Positions 16,024 through 24,323 of a stretch of 64,000 bases of DNA are shown here, one piece after another. Numbering within the stretch: position 1 is the first letter of the stretch; each line of letters starts with the position of its first letter. This DNA is from an uncultured delta proteobacterium. Lineage in GTDB: Bacteria > Myxococcota_A > UBA9160 > JAFDET01. The notes under the pieces were generated by a model. That model was given only the letters and a program-made list of their open reading frames with translations, did not search any database and had not been told where the DNA came from. The position numbers were made by a program, and so were the translations under genes. Location of the stretch: contig CAMYLJ010000001.1 in NCBI GenBank assembly GCA_947259215.1, positions 190,726-254,725 of the forward strand, read 5' to 3'.

Positions 16024-18053
16024 GACGCTCGCAACTCCTCGAGATGCCGCCGCACGCCCTCCGCGAGCTGGTCGGGAGTGAAACCGAACTCCTCGGCCAG
16101 GGCACCGAGGGGCGCCGAGGCGCCGAAGCGGTCGATGCCGTAGACGAGGCCGCGATCGCCCACCAGGCCGCGCAGGCTCTGGCCCCGCGCCGCCTCGACC
16201 GCCACCACCGGCGCGTCACCCGCGCGCAGGAGCCCGTCGCGATACGCCCGCGGCTGGGACTCGAAGAGCTCCAGGCACGGCAGCGAGACGACCCGCGCGC
16301 CCACGCCCTGGGTCGCCAGCTTGTCGGCCGCCTCGCACGCCAGGGACACCTCCGAGCCGGTCGCCGCCAGCACCACGTCCGGTGCGCCCGCGGGCTCGCG
16401 CAGCCGGTAGCCGCCGCGCCACACGTCCGCCACCCCGACTCCGGTCGGGCGCTCCAGGGCGGGAACGCCGTGCCGAGTCAACGCCAGCAGCCCGGGCCCC
16501 TCGGCCCGCTCCAGCAGCCAGGCCCAGGCGGCGGCGGTCTCGACACCGTCGGCGGGGCGCCAGACCGCCAGGTTGGGAATCGCCCGCAGCGAGTCCAGCT
16601 GCTCGATCGGTTGGTGGGTCGGGCCGTCCTCGCCCAGGAAGATCGAGTCGTGGGTGAATACGAAGATCGAGCGCACGCCCATCAGGGCGGCCAGCCGGAT
16701 CGCCGGCCGCATGTAGTCGCTGAAGATCAGGAACGTGCCCGCGTAGGGCAGGAAGGTTCCATCCAGGGCGATCCCGTTGGTGATGGCGCCCATGGCGTGC
16801 TCGCGCACGCCGTAGTGGATGTTGCTGCCGGCGAAGGGGTCCGGACCCGCGCCCACGTCGCCGCTCGCGTCGATGCGGGTGTTGTTCGAACCCGCCAGGT
16901 CGGCCGAGCCGCCCACCAGGTACGGCACCGCCTCGTAGAGGCGCTGGATCACCTTGCCCGAGAGCTTGCGCGTGGCGTCCGAGACGTCTTCGAGGCCCTC
17001 GGCCAGCCGCGGCGCCAGATCCGCGGGGACCTCGCGCGCGCGGGCGCGATCCCAGGCCGCGGCGGTCTCGGGCTCGCTGGCGCGCCAGCCCGCCAGCGCC
17101 GTGTCGCGCTCCGCGCGCTGGCCGCGCTTGGCGGCGCTGCGCTCGGCGAAGTACGCCCGCACGGCGTCGGGGATGTGGAAGCTCGGCTCGAGCGGCCAGC
17201 CCAGGGCCCGCTTGGTGGCCTCCACCTCCTCGGCACCGAGGGGGGCGCCGTGGGACGCCGAGGTGTTGGCCTTGCCGGGGCTGCCGTACGCAATCGTCGT
17301 TCGACACACGACGAGCGACGGCCGCTCGTCCTCAGCCACCGCCTCGGACAGCGCCTTGTGGATTCCCTCGGCGTCGAGGCCGTCCACGGTCTGCACGTGC
17401 CAGCGCTGGGCTTCGAAGCGGGCGACCACGTCCTCGCTGAAGGTAATGTCGGTGGCGCCGTCGATCGTGATGCGGTTGTCGTCGTAGAGGTAGACGAGGT
17501 TGCCGAGCCCCAGGTGTCCGGCCAGGGAGCCCGCCTCGGCGGAGATCCCCTCCATCAGGTCGCCGTCGCTCACGATCGCGAACACGCGGTGGTCGCCGGG
17601 GCCGCCCGCACCGCCGAAGTGCGCACGGGTCATGCGCGCGGCCAGCGCCATCCCCACCCCGTGCGCGAACCCCTGCCCGAGCGGGCCGGTCGTCATCTCC
17701 ACGCCGGGGGTGTGCCCGTACTCCGGATGGCCTGCCGTGCGGGATCCCAGCTGGCGGAAGTGGACGAGCTCCTCCAGCGGGAGATCGAACCCGTACAGGT
17801 GGAGCAGCGAGTAGAGCAGCATCGACGCGTGCCCCGCCGACAGCACGAAGCGGTCGCGAAGCGGCCAGGCCGGGTCGCTCGGATCGAAGCGCAGGTGCCG
17901 ATCCCACAGCTCGAAGGCCGGCAGCGCCAGGCCCATGGGCGCCCCGGGGTGACCGGACTTCGCCTGCTCGACGGCATCCACCGCTAGGAAGCGAATGGTG
18001 TTCACCACCTCGTCGCGGAGCTGCGGACGCATCACCGGCTCGGAACCGCTCAT
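16020..18053 (-). CDS. tkt: Transketolase
   Basis: 677 residues, the normal length. Thiamine-diphosphate binding is seen in GHPGAPMGLA, GPLGQGFAHGVGMA and the GDGD-like VSDGDLMEGISAEAGSLAGHL..YDDN segment. The pyrimidine domain shows VREHAMGAITNGIAL with the catalytic Glu and FSDYMRPAIR; HDSIFLGEDGPTHQP follows. It shuttles two-carbon units in the pentose phosphate pathway. A good ribosome-binding site (GGGGGGAGAA) precedes the ATG. Confidence 0.95.
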   Translation of the reverse strand: MSGSEPVMRPQLRDEVVNTIRFLAVDAVEQAKSGHPGAPMGLALPAFELWDRHLRFDPSDPAWPLRDRFVLSAGHASMLLYSLLHLYGFDLPLEELVHFRQLGSRTAGHPEYGHTPGVEMTTGPLGQGFAHGVGMALAARMTRAHFGGAGGPGDHRVFAIVSDGDLMEGISAEAGSLAGHLGLGNLVYLYDDNRITIDGATDITFSEDVVARFEAQRWHVQTVDGLDAEGIHKALSEAVAEDERPSLVVCRTTIAYGSPGKANTSASHGAPLGAEEVEATKRALGWPLEPSFHIPDAVRAYFAERSAAKRGQRAERDTALAGWRASEPETAAAWDRARAREVPADLAPRLAEGLEDVSDATRKLSGKVIQRLYEAVPYLVGGSADLAGSNNTRIDASGDVGAGPDPFAGSNIHYGVREHAMGAITNGIALDGTFLPYAGTFLIFSDYMRPAIRLAALMGVRSIFVFTHDSIFLGEDGPTHQPIEQLDSLRAIPNLAVWRPADGVETAAAWAWLLERAEGPGLLALTRHGVPALERPTGVGVADVWRGGYRLREPAGAPDVVLAATGSEVSLACEAADKLATQGVGARVVSLPCLELFESQPRAYRDGLLRAGDAPVVAVEAARGQSLRGLVGDRGLVYGIDRFGASAPLGALAEEFGFTPDQLAEGVRRHLEELRAS

Positions 18054-18161
18054 TTCTCCCCCCTGCCAGTCCTTATTTACCAGAACTGGGGCGCGGGTGG
18101 ACCCCGCTTTCCGGAGCCTTTTGCGGGCGACGACTTACCGGGACTCCCTGCATGCGACGCC

Positions 18162-19265
18162 TCACCCCGAGACGTAGAGGGGCACCGCGTCGCCAGCGAG
18201 GGTCCGGTCCGCCTGGCCCAGGAGCCTCAGGTGCTCCAGGTGGGCGTAGGTCTCGCTCTCCGCCATGGAGCCCCAGCTCCGTTGGGAGAAGAGCTCCCGG
18301 GCGAACTCGGCGGTGCTGGCAGGCCGGCCGAACGCCCGCGAGATGGCCTTCACCTTCTCCAGACGTTCGTCGTGGTGGCGCTTGATCGCGGCGCAGCGGC
18401 CCGCCAGGTCGTCGAAGGGATGACCGTGGGCCGGGAGCACGAGATCCACGCCCTGGATCTCCGCCACCCGGTCGAGGGAGTAGAAGAACGACGCCAGGGG
18501 ATCCCTGGAGGAGGAGAGGCCGGAAATATGGGGCGTGATGGACGGCAGCACGTGATCGCCCGCGAGCAGCAGGCCGATCTCCGGATCGTGCAGGCAGATG
18601 TGGTCGCCGGTGTGCCCCGGGGTGTGCTGGACGAACATCTCGCGCCCGGCGAGGCGCAGCTCGTCGCCGTGCTCCACCACGTGGCTGATCGTGGGGAGCC
18701 AGCTCTTGCCGAGCCAGCTCATGAGCCGCCACTGCAGCCGCCGCTTCCACGGGGGCCGCGGGCGCTCGCCGCCCCAGGGTGTCTTGCCGCCCCAGGGCAC
18801 GGGCGGGGGCGCGGGATCCACGTCCCCGGGAGGCGGCGCCTCGTCGGGGTCGGCGGCCTGCCCAGCGCGCCGCTGGGCCTCCAGGTCGTCCACCGACACC
18901 TCGGGCGGCGCGCTCGCCTGGACCGGCCCGAAGGAGAAGCGGTGGTGCGCCACCACCCGCGACCCGGCCTCCTTCTGGAAGCGCGCGGCGCCCCCGAAGT
19001 GATCCGGGTGCGAGTGGGTCACCACCACGGTGTGGATGTCCTTCACCTTCAGGCTCGCGCGGGCCAGCCGGTCCTGGATCGCGCGCCAGGTCGCCGGCCC
19101 GGGAAGCCCGGGGTCCACCACGGCCGCGCCCTCGTCGTCGAGCAGCGCGTACATGTTCACGTGACCGAGCCCGGGCAGCCGGATGGGAAGCTCCATCCGC
19201 AGGATGTTCGGCGCGAGCTCGACGACGTCGTCGCGGGCGGGTTCCTGCTCCTGTCGCCGGGCCAT
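18162..19265 (-). CDS. Metallo-beta-lactamase fold hydrolase
   Basis: 367 residues. The metal motif HSHPDHFGG is at about residue 109, with later ligands in HTPGHTGDHICLHD and LAGDHVLPSITPHI and the C-terminal PAHGHPFDD. A Pro/Gly-rich insert (about 135-175) separates the motifs. The C-terminal helix segment (HHDERLEKVKAI) resembles the LACTB2/hydroxyacylglutathione hydrolase-like group. The likely substrate is a thioester or ester; it cannot be named from sequence. Confidence 0.8.
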   Translation of the reverse strand: MARRQEQEPARDDVVELAPNILRMELPIRLPGLGHVNMYALLDDEGAAVVDPGLPGPATWRAIQDRLARASLKVKDIHTVVVTHSHPDHFGGAARFQKEAGSRVVAHHRFSFGPVQASAPPEVSVDDLEAQRRAGQAADPDEAPPPGDVDPAPPPVPWGGKTPWGGERPRPPWKRRLQWRLMSWLGKSWLPTISHVVEHGDELRLAGREMFVQHTPGHTGDHICLHDPEIGLLLAGDHVLPSITPHISGLSSSRDPLASFFYSLDRVAEIQGVDLVLPAHGHPFDDLAGRCAAIKRHHDERLEKVKAISRAFGRPASTAEFARELFSQRSWGSMAESETYAHLEHLRLLGQADRTLAGDAVPLYVSG

Positions 19266-19319
19266 GGGAGCCGGGACGATACCGCCTCCGGGCAGCGGCT
19301 GCCGGAACGGCGTGGAGGT

Positions 19320-19395
19320 TGGTCGGGGCGGTGGGATTCGAACCCACGACGCGGAACCCCCAAAGTTCCGGCTCTGGCCGCTGAGCTACGCCCCG
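19320..19395 (-). tRNA. tRNA-Pro(TGG)
   Basis: A 76-base cloverleaf on the minus strand: acceptor CGGGGCG/CGCCCCG, D arm GCTC/GAGC, anticodon stem GGAAC/GTTCC with loop TTTGGGG (anticodon TGG, reads CCA), T arm GTGGG/CCCAC with TTCGAAT, discriminator A and an encoded CCA. C1-G72 is a normal tRNA-Pro feature. The 5' end overlaps the stop codon of the lipoprotein gene by 10 bases. Confidence 0.95.
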
Positions 19396-20777
19396 CCGGA
19401 ACCGAGGCTATCAGACGCGGGCGGAGGGGGCGATGCGGGGTCCAGCTTGGGAACCCGCTTCTTCCACTGCTCGTAGGCGTCTTCCAGGAGCTCGGAGCGC
19501 AGGCGGTCCAGGTCGGCCAACCGATCCTGGGCCCGCAGCAGCCGATTGCGCTCCTCTTCGACGTGGGCGTAGTAGATCCGCCGGGCTTCGCGGTAGTCCG
19601 ATCCCCGGACCTTGCCCTCGAAGTCTCCGTCCTCGTCCTTGCGTTCCGCGAGGATCCGGTCGTAGCGCCGCTGGAAGTAGCGCAGGTTGGCGTCGAGCTG
19701 GACGAAGCGGCCGTCGGTCAACAGCTCTCGCGCACGGCGAGTCGTTCCGCTCTTGAACCATCCCTCGAGCACGAGCATCCGGAACTTGCTGTCGTAGAGC
19801 TCGTTCTCCTGGTGGACCGACATGGTCCGCACCAGGTTGCCGGGCGAAGACGGGAGCCAGCCCTCCTCGACGAGGTTCTTCCAGGCCAGCTCGTCCCCGT
19901 AGAGCTTGTCGAAGTCCTCGATCGGATACTCGTTGGTCAGGAACGCGAGATCGACGAAGGTGTTGGCGGGCACGGCCACGTTGAACAGCTGGCGCAGCTT
20001 GATGGCCCGCACCGACTTCGGCTTCCAGATCCCCGCCGCCGCCAGCGCGTTGTGGAGCGTGTGGACGCAGTTGTCCGAGTAGCCGCTCCACTGGTAGTTC
20101 TGGCCTACCTGATACTCGTCGTTCAGCGCGTTCAGGTAGTCCATGGTCCGCTTCATCATCGGCTCGCTCATCGGGACCCGGGCGCAGAAGACCGAGCGGC
20201 CGAAGCGCAGGGCGAAGTCCGTCCCCATGGAGTCGTCCGTCACGAACGCCTCGATGGACTGAGGGCCCGCCTCCCCTTCCGGCACGGGATGGATCTGGAT
20301 TCCCTCGAACATGCCGATCTCGAGGGCCCGCTTCGCGGTGGCATCGAAGTGGGCCTGATCCAGGGTCTCGTAGGTCGCGAGGTCCCCGTCGTAGAAGAGC
20401 GACTTGCCGGGCGTGGCCACCCAGTTCACGTTCTTGAACCACTTGTTCACGCTCACGCCCGCGCCATGCTCGAACGAGCGGCGGTCGGTCTCGTTGCGCG
20501 TGCAGGGGCGCAGGCGCGGGTAGCCCGCGGTCTCGTCGCGGCAGGCGCCCTTCAGGTACATCACCGCGTGACCGGGGATCCCGCCCAGCGGCTTGTCGAG
20601 CGGCCGATACTGGCTGACCGCGCAGAGCTCCACGTAGTGGGGCACGAGCTCTTCGTAGAGCCGGTCCGGCCGCAGGGTCAAGACGACCACGTCCTCGGGA
20701 TCCCGGAAGAGCTGGCCGATGGCGGCGCAGCCCGGCAGGAACGCCGCCAGCAGACAGGTCGCGGCCACACGTCGCAT
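19386..20777 (-). CDS. Lipoprotein with possible papain-like Cys/His domain
   Basis: 463 residues. The ATG at 20777 gives a lipoprotein signal ending LPGC (Cys21). I do not recognise the family with certainty. A Cys-His arrangement, PGHAVMYLKGAC and further on YSDNCVHTLHNALAAAG, resembles NlpC/P60-like or DUF4105 proteins, where Cys is the nucleophile; this is inference. The C-terminal 100 residues are charged and likely coiled-coil (EEERNRLLRAQDRLADLDRL). The start overlaps the deacetylase stop (TGATG). The stop codon TAG lies inside tRNA-Pro. An envelope role is suggested by the lipobox and by the adjacent NodB protein. Confidence 0.6.
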   Translation of the reverse strand: MRRVAATCLLAAFLPGCAAIGQLFRDPEDVVVLTLRPDRLYEELVPHYVELCAVSQYRPLDKPLGGIPGHAVMYLKGACRDETAGYPRLRPCTRNETDRRSFEHGAGVSVNKWFKNVNWVATPGKSLFYDGDLATYETLDQAHFDATAKRALEIGMFEGIQIHPVPEGEAGPQSIEAFVTDDSMGTDFALRFGRSVFCARVPMSEPMMKRTMDYLNALNDEYQVGQNYQWSGYSDNCVHTLHNALAAAGIWKPKSVRAIKLRQLFNVAVPANTFVDLAFLTNEYPIEDFDKLYGDELAWKNLVEEGWLPSSPGNLVRTMSVHQENELYDSKFRMLVLEGWFKSGTTRRARELLTDGRFVQLDANLRYFQRRYDRILAERKDEDGDFEGKVRGSDYREARRIYYAHVEEERNRLLRAQDRLADLDRLRSELLEDAYEQWKKRVPKLDPASPPPPASDSLGSGGA

Positions 20778-21502
20778 CACGGGGCTTCCTCCTCGGGAGC
20801 AGCGAGCGCCATCAGCTCGGTCAGGGGAACGACCCGGTAGCCGCGCCGGTCCAGCTCCGGCAGCAGCTCGTCTAGCGCCTTCGCCGTGCGTCGCCCGCGC
20901 GCGCCCCCGTCGTGAAGGATGATGACCCCGCCGGCCTTCGCCCGCCACAGGATGAAGCGCCGGGTCAGGCCGACGGACGTCTGCTGCGCGTCGAACGGGT
21001 AGATGGAGCCCAGCGCGGCGCGGTAGCCGTGGCGCTCCAGCACCTCGAGCATCTCGTCGTCGTACCAGCCGGAGCCCGGACGAAACCAGGGAATCGATCC
21101 GAAGGGCGCCAGCACGGCGTGGGCCTGCCGGAGCGCGGACTCGAAGTCCTCGTCGTCGAGCTCGATCTGGGGACGATCGCGGACCCCGTGGTTGGCGATC
21201 TCGTGTCCGGCGTCCGTCACGGCCTGGACGAGCGCCTCGTTGCCCGCCACCCGATCGGCGATCAGGAAGAACGTGGCGCGCACGTCGTGGCGCGCCAGGA
21301 CCTCGAGGATGGCAGGCGTCGCCTCCGGGTCCGGGCCGTCGTCGAGGGTGAGGGCCAGCACCGGCTCGGGTGTGTCCACGGAGTAGAGCACCCGGGGGTC
21401 GCGCCCGACGAGCAGGTCCGCGGTGTACCAGGCGGAGCAGCCGAAGCCAGCGCCGGCGACGAGGAGCAGCGCCGGCGGCGTAAGGCGTCCCGCGACGCTC
21501 AC
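20777..21502 (-). CDS. Polysaccharide deacetylase (NodB homology domain)
   Basis: 241 residues with an N-terminal signal/anchor. NodB motifs in order: ALTLDDGPDPEATP (Asp pair), GHEIANHG (metal His), WFRPGSGWYDDEM (R-P-x-G) and VIILHDGG. It likely deacetylates an N-acetylated cell-envelope sugar polymer. The GTG at 21502 is fixed by a GTGA overlap with the upstream hydrolase stop. It forms a three-gene coupled unit with the hydrolase and the lipoprotein. Confidence 0.83.
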   Translation of the reverse strand: MSVAGRLTPPALLLVAGAGFGCSAWYTADLLVGRDPRVLYSVDTPEPVLALTLDDGPDPEATPAILEVLARHDVRATFFLIADRVAGNEALVQAVTDAGHEIANHGVRDRPQIELDDEDFESALRQAHAVLAPFGSIPWFRPGSGWYDDEMLEVLERHGYRAALGSIYPFDAQQTSVGLTRRFILWRAKAGGVIILHDGGARGRRTAKALDELLPELDRRGYRVVPLTELMALAAPEEEAP

Positions 21503-22164
21503 ACCAGCTGGATCGGGGAGACCACCTTGCTGGCCAGCCACTCGACCAGGTCGCGCAGCGACTCGGGGCGGATCTCGTGACCCATGGGGTACTCCCGGTA
21601 GGTGAGCGACACGTCGAAGGGCAGCAGCGCGTCGCGGGACTCCTGGGCGCGCTCGATCGGGATCATGGGATCCTCGCTGCCGTGGCAGACGAAGACGGGG
21701 AAGCCCGTGTGCGCGTCGAGCCGGGGAATGCCCTTCACCAGCGGTCCGGGCAGCCAGGAGGAGAGCGCGGCCAGGCCCGCCCAACGGCCCGGCTCGCGCA
21801 GGGCCAGGTCGTAGGCCATCACGCCGCCCTGGCTGAAGCCCAGCAGCACGCGCTTGCGCGGATCCGCCGGGTAGCGTTCCAGCGCCTCGTCGAGGAAGCC
21901 CTTCAGCTCGTCGCCGGCCATGCGGAAGGCCTCCTCGTCGAGAGGCCCGCCTTCGCTGAGCGGGAACCAGCCGTAGCCTTCCATGCCCTGGCCGATCGGC
22001 ACCTGCACGGGACCTTGGGGACAGATGACCAGCGCTTCACCGCCCAGCAGGAAGGGCGCCAGGCCGAGCAGATCGTGGGCGCTCGCGCCCCAGCCGTGCA
22101 GCGCCACGAGGGTCGGGAACGGGCCGTCGCCAGCGGGCACGTGCACCGTGTGCATCAGGTTCAT
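21499..22164 (-). CDS. Alpha/beta hydrolase, carboxylesterase/phospholipase type
   Basis: 221 residues from the ATG at 22164; a longer form from 22197 is possible but would start inside a palindrome. The nucleophile elbow is GFSQGG, the acid is in CHGSEDPMIP and the His in YPMGHEI. VALHGWGA supplies the oxyanion. These match the YpfH/carboxylesterase-like family of small acyl-ester hydrolases. It is the first gene of the deacetylase-lipoprotein unit. Confidence 0.75.
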   Translation of the reverse strand: MNLMHTVHVPAGDGPFPTLVALHGWGASAHDLLGLAPFLLGGEALVICPQGPVQVPIGQGMEGYGWFPLSEGGPLDEEAFRMAGDELKGFLDEALERYPADPRKRVLLGFSQGGVMAYDLALREPGRWAGLAALSSWLPGPLVKGIPRLDAHTGFPVFVCHGSEDPMIPIERAQESRDALLPFDVSLTYREYPMGHEIRPESLRDLVEWLASKVVSPIQLV

Positions 22165-22184
22165 GGCGGCCGAAGCTAGCAGGT

Positions 22185-22209
22185 CGACCCAAGACATGGT
22201 CTTGGGTCG
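22185..22209. promoter_or_regulatory. 25-base perfect palindrome between hydrolase and leuC
   Basis: CGACCCAAGAC (22185-22195), a 3-base loop ATG, then GTCTTGGGTCG (22199-22209). It lies in the divergent promoter gap and so could be an operator for either side, or a leader hairpin of leuC. Confidence 0.5.
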
Positions 22210-22222
22210 GCTTGCGCCGCAA

Positions 22223-22243
22223 ACGGAGCCCTCCGGGCTCCGT
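22223..22243 (+). other. Hairpin upstream of leuC
   Basis: ACGGAGCCC, loop TCC, GGGCTCCGT gives a 9-bp stem. No U-tract follows, and I see no leucine-rich leader peptide, so classical attenuation is not supported. Together with the palindrome 13 bases upstream it makes a structured leader. Confidence 0.4.
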
Positions 22244-22304
22244 CAGCTAGCCGCTGTGCCAGCCCCTCGCCCGTCTGCTATTTCAAGGAGCTTCCGAGGC
22301 AATC

Positions 22305-23705
22305 ATGGGCAAGACCCTGTTGGACAAGGTCTGGGACGCTCACGCGGTTCGCGAGCTCGCCAGCGGCCAGACCCAGCTCTTCATCGGGCTCCACCTGATC
22401 CACGAGGTGACGAGCCCCCAGGCGTTTGCGTCCCTGCGCGAGATCGGCGCGAAGGTGCGCTTTCCGGAGCGCACGTTCGCTACGGTCGACCACATCATCC
22501 CGACGGACTCCCAGGCGCGTCCGCTGGCCGACTCGCTGGCCGAGGAGATGCTGGTGGCGCTGGAGCGCAACACCGGAGAGGCCGGCATCCGCCTGTTCGA
22601 TCCGCCCGGGGGCCAGCAGGGAATCGTCCACGTGATCGGGCCGGAGCTGGGCCTGACCCAGCCGGGCATGACCATCGCGTGCGGCGACAGCCACACCTCG
22701 ACCCACGGCGCCTTCGGCGCGGTGGCCTTCGGCATCGGCACGAGCCAGGTGCGGGACGTGCTCGCGACCCAGTGCCTGGCGCTGGCGCGACCCCAGGTCC
22801 GGCGCGTCGGGGTGAACGGCAAGCTCGGTGCCGGCGTGTACGCCAAGGACGTGATCCTGGCCATCATCCGCCGGCTCGGCGTGAAGGGCGGCATCGGGTA
22901 CGCGTACGAGTACGCGGGCAGCGCCATCGAGGCCATGACGCTCGAGGAGCGCATGACCGTCTGCAACATGTCGATCGAGGGCGGCGCGCGCTGCGGCTAC
23001 ATCAACCCGGACGAGACCACCTTCGACTACCTGCGCGGCCGGAGCTTCGCGCCCGAAGGCGAGGCCTTCGAGCGCGCCTGCGCGTGGTGGCGCGGGATGG
23101 CCAGCGACGCGGACGCCGACTACGCGGACCGGGTGGAGCTCGACGCGGCAGCGATCGCTCCCACGGTCACCTGGGGCATCAACCCGGGCCAGAGCGTCGG
23201 CGTGGACGAGTGCATCCCCCAGCTCGAGGACGCGCCGTTCGAGGACCGCGCCGGCCTGGAGGAAGCGGCGAAGTTCATGGGTCTCTGCCCGGGTGCGCCG
23301 ATCGCCGGCACCCGGATCGACGTGGCCTTCATCGGCTCCTGCACCAACGGGCGCATCTCCGACCTGCGCGAGGCCGCGCGGGTGGCGAAGACCGGACGCG
23401 TGGCGCCCCACGTGCGCACCCTCGTGGTGCCCGGATCCCAGGAGGTGGCTCGCCAGGCCGAGGCCGAGGGCCTGCCCGACGTCTTCCGCGCCGCCGGCTT
23501 CGACTGGCGCGAAGCCGGCTGCTCCATGTGCTTGGCCATGAATCCGGACAAGCTCGCGGGCCGCGAGCTCTGCGCCTCGTCGAGCAACCGGAACTTCAAG
23601 GGCCGCCAGGGGTCGCCGGAAGGGCGCACCCTGCTGATGTCGCCGGCCATGGTGGCCGCCGCCGCCATTCGCGGCCAGGTCAGCGACGTGCGCGAGGTGC
23701 TGTGA
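22305..23705 (+). CDS. leuC: 3-isopropylmalate dehydratase large subunit
   Basis: 466 residues. The aconitase-family pattern is complete: [27 protein letters not shown], and the [4Fe-4S] cysteines in [15 protein letters not shown] and [21 protein letters not shown] is near the end. With LeuD it isomerises 2- and 3-isopropylmalate in leucine synthesis. Length is normal. Its stop overlaps the leuD start by one base (TGATG). Confidence 0.95.
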   Translation: MGKTLLDKVWDAHAVRELASGQTQLFIGLHLIHEVTSPQAFASLREIGAKVRFPERTFATVDHIIPTDSQARPLADSLAEEMLVALERNTGEAGIRLFDPPGGQQGIVHVIGPELGLTQPGMTIACGDSHTSTHGAFGAVAFGIGTSQVRDVLATQCLALARPQVRRVGVNGKLGAGVYAKDVILAIIRRLGVKGGIGYAYEYAGSAIEAMTLEERMTVCNMSIEGGARCGYINPDETTFDYLRGRSFAPEGEAFERACAWWRGMASDADADYADRVELDAAAIAPTVTWGINPGQSVGVDECIPQLEDAPFEDRAGLEEAAKFMGLCPGAPIAGTRIDVAFIGSCTNGRISDLREAARVAKTGRVAPHVRTLVVPGSQEVARQAEAEGLPDVFRAAGFDWREAGCSMCLAMNPDKLAGRELCASSSNRNFKGRQGSPEGRTLLMSPAMVAAAAIRGQVSDVREVL

Positions 23706-24313
23706 TGGCGAGTGGATCCGTGGCCGAACCGCGGGTGCGGGTGGCGGGGCGCGGCTGCGTGCTGCGCGGCGACGACATCGACACCGATCGCATCATCCCC
23801 GCGCGCTTCCTGCGCTGCGTCACCTTCGACGGTCTGGGCGAGCACGCCTTCGAGGACGATCGCCAGCAGGCCAAGGGAGACCACCCGCTCGACGACGAGC
23901 GCTTCGACGGCGCGCGCGTGCTGCTGGTGGGGCGCAACTTCGGCTGCGGCTCCTCGCGGGAGCACGCGCCCCAGGCGCTCTGGCGCCGCGGCTTCGAGGC
24001 CTTCGTGGGCGAGTCCTTCGCCGAGATCTTCTTCGGCAACTGCGTGGCCCTGGGCCTGCCGTGCGTGACGCTCTCGCGCAGCGTGCTGGAGGAGGCGATG
24101 GACTCCGTCGAGCTCGAGCCCGGGCAGGAGCTGGTGGTGGACCTCGAGGCGCGAACGCTCCGCTATCGCGGCGGAACGCGGCCCGTGGAGATTCCCGACG
24201 GCGCCCGCAGGCAGCTCGTCGAGGGCAGCTGGAACGCCACCGCGGTGCTGCTGGAGGCGGGCTCCGCCATCGACGCGCGCGCCCGCGAGCTGCCCTACGT
24301 CTCCGGTTTCTGA
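23705..24313 (+). CDS. leuD: 3-isopropylmalate dehydratase small subunit
   Basis: 202 residues of the swivel domain: DDIDTDRIIPARFLR, LVGRNFGCGSSREHAPQAL and FFGNCVALGLP are all LeuD signatures. It completes the active site with LeuC. It starts one base inside the leuC stop. leuA and leuB are not in the window, so the leucine genes are split in this genome. Confidence 0.95.
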   Translation: MASGSVAEPRVRVAGRGCVLRGDDIDTDRIIPARFLRCVTFDGLGEHAFEDDRQQAKGDHPLDDERFDGARVLLVGRNFGCGSSREHAPQALWRRGFEAFVGESFAEIFFGNCVALGLPCVTLSRSVLEEAMDSVELEPGQELVVDLEARTLRYRGGTRPVEIPDGARRQLVEGSWNATAVLLEAGSAIDARARELPYVSGF

Positions 24314-24323
24314 GCGCCGCCGG

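Noticed and set aside
16044..17987. 647-codon frame antisense to transketolase
   Set aside because: The transketolase on the other strand is complete and conserved; the antisense frame has no recognisable domain.
22165..22197. Hydrolase start at 22197
   Set aside because: That ATG is in the loop of the perfect palindrome and the extra 11 residues do not look like the family N-terminus; the 22164 ATG is preferred.
22223..22304. Leucine attenuator ahead of leuC
   Set aside because: No Leu-rich leader peptide and no U-tract terminator could be found.
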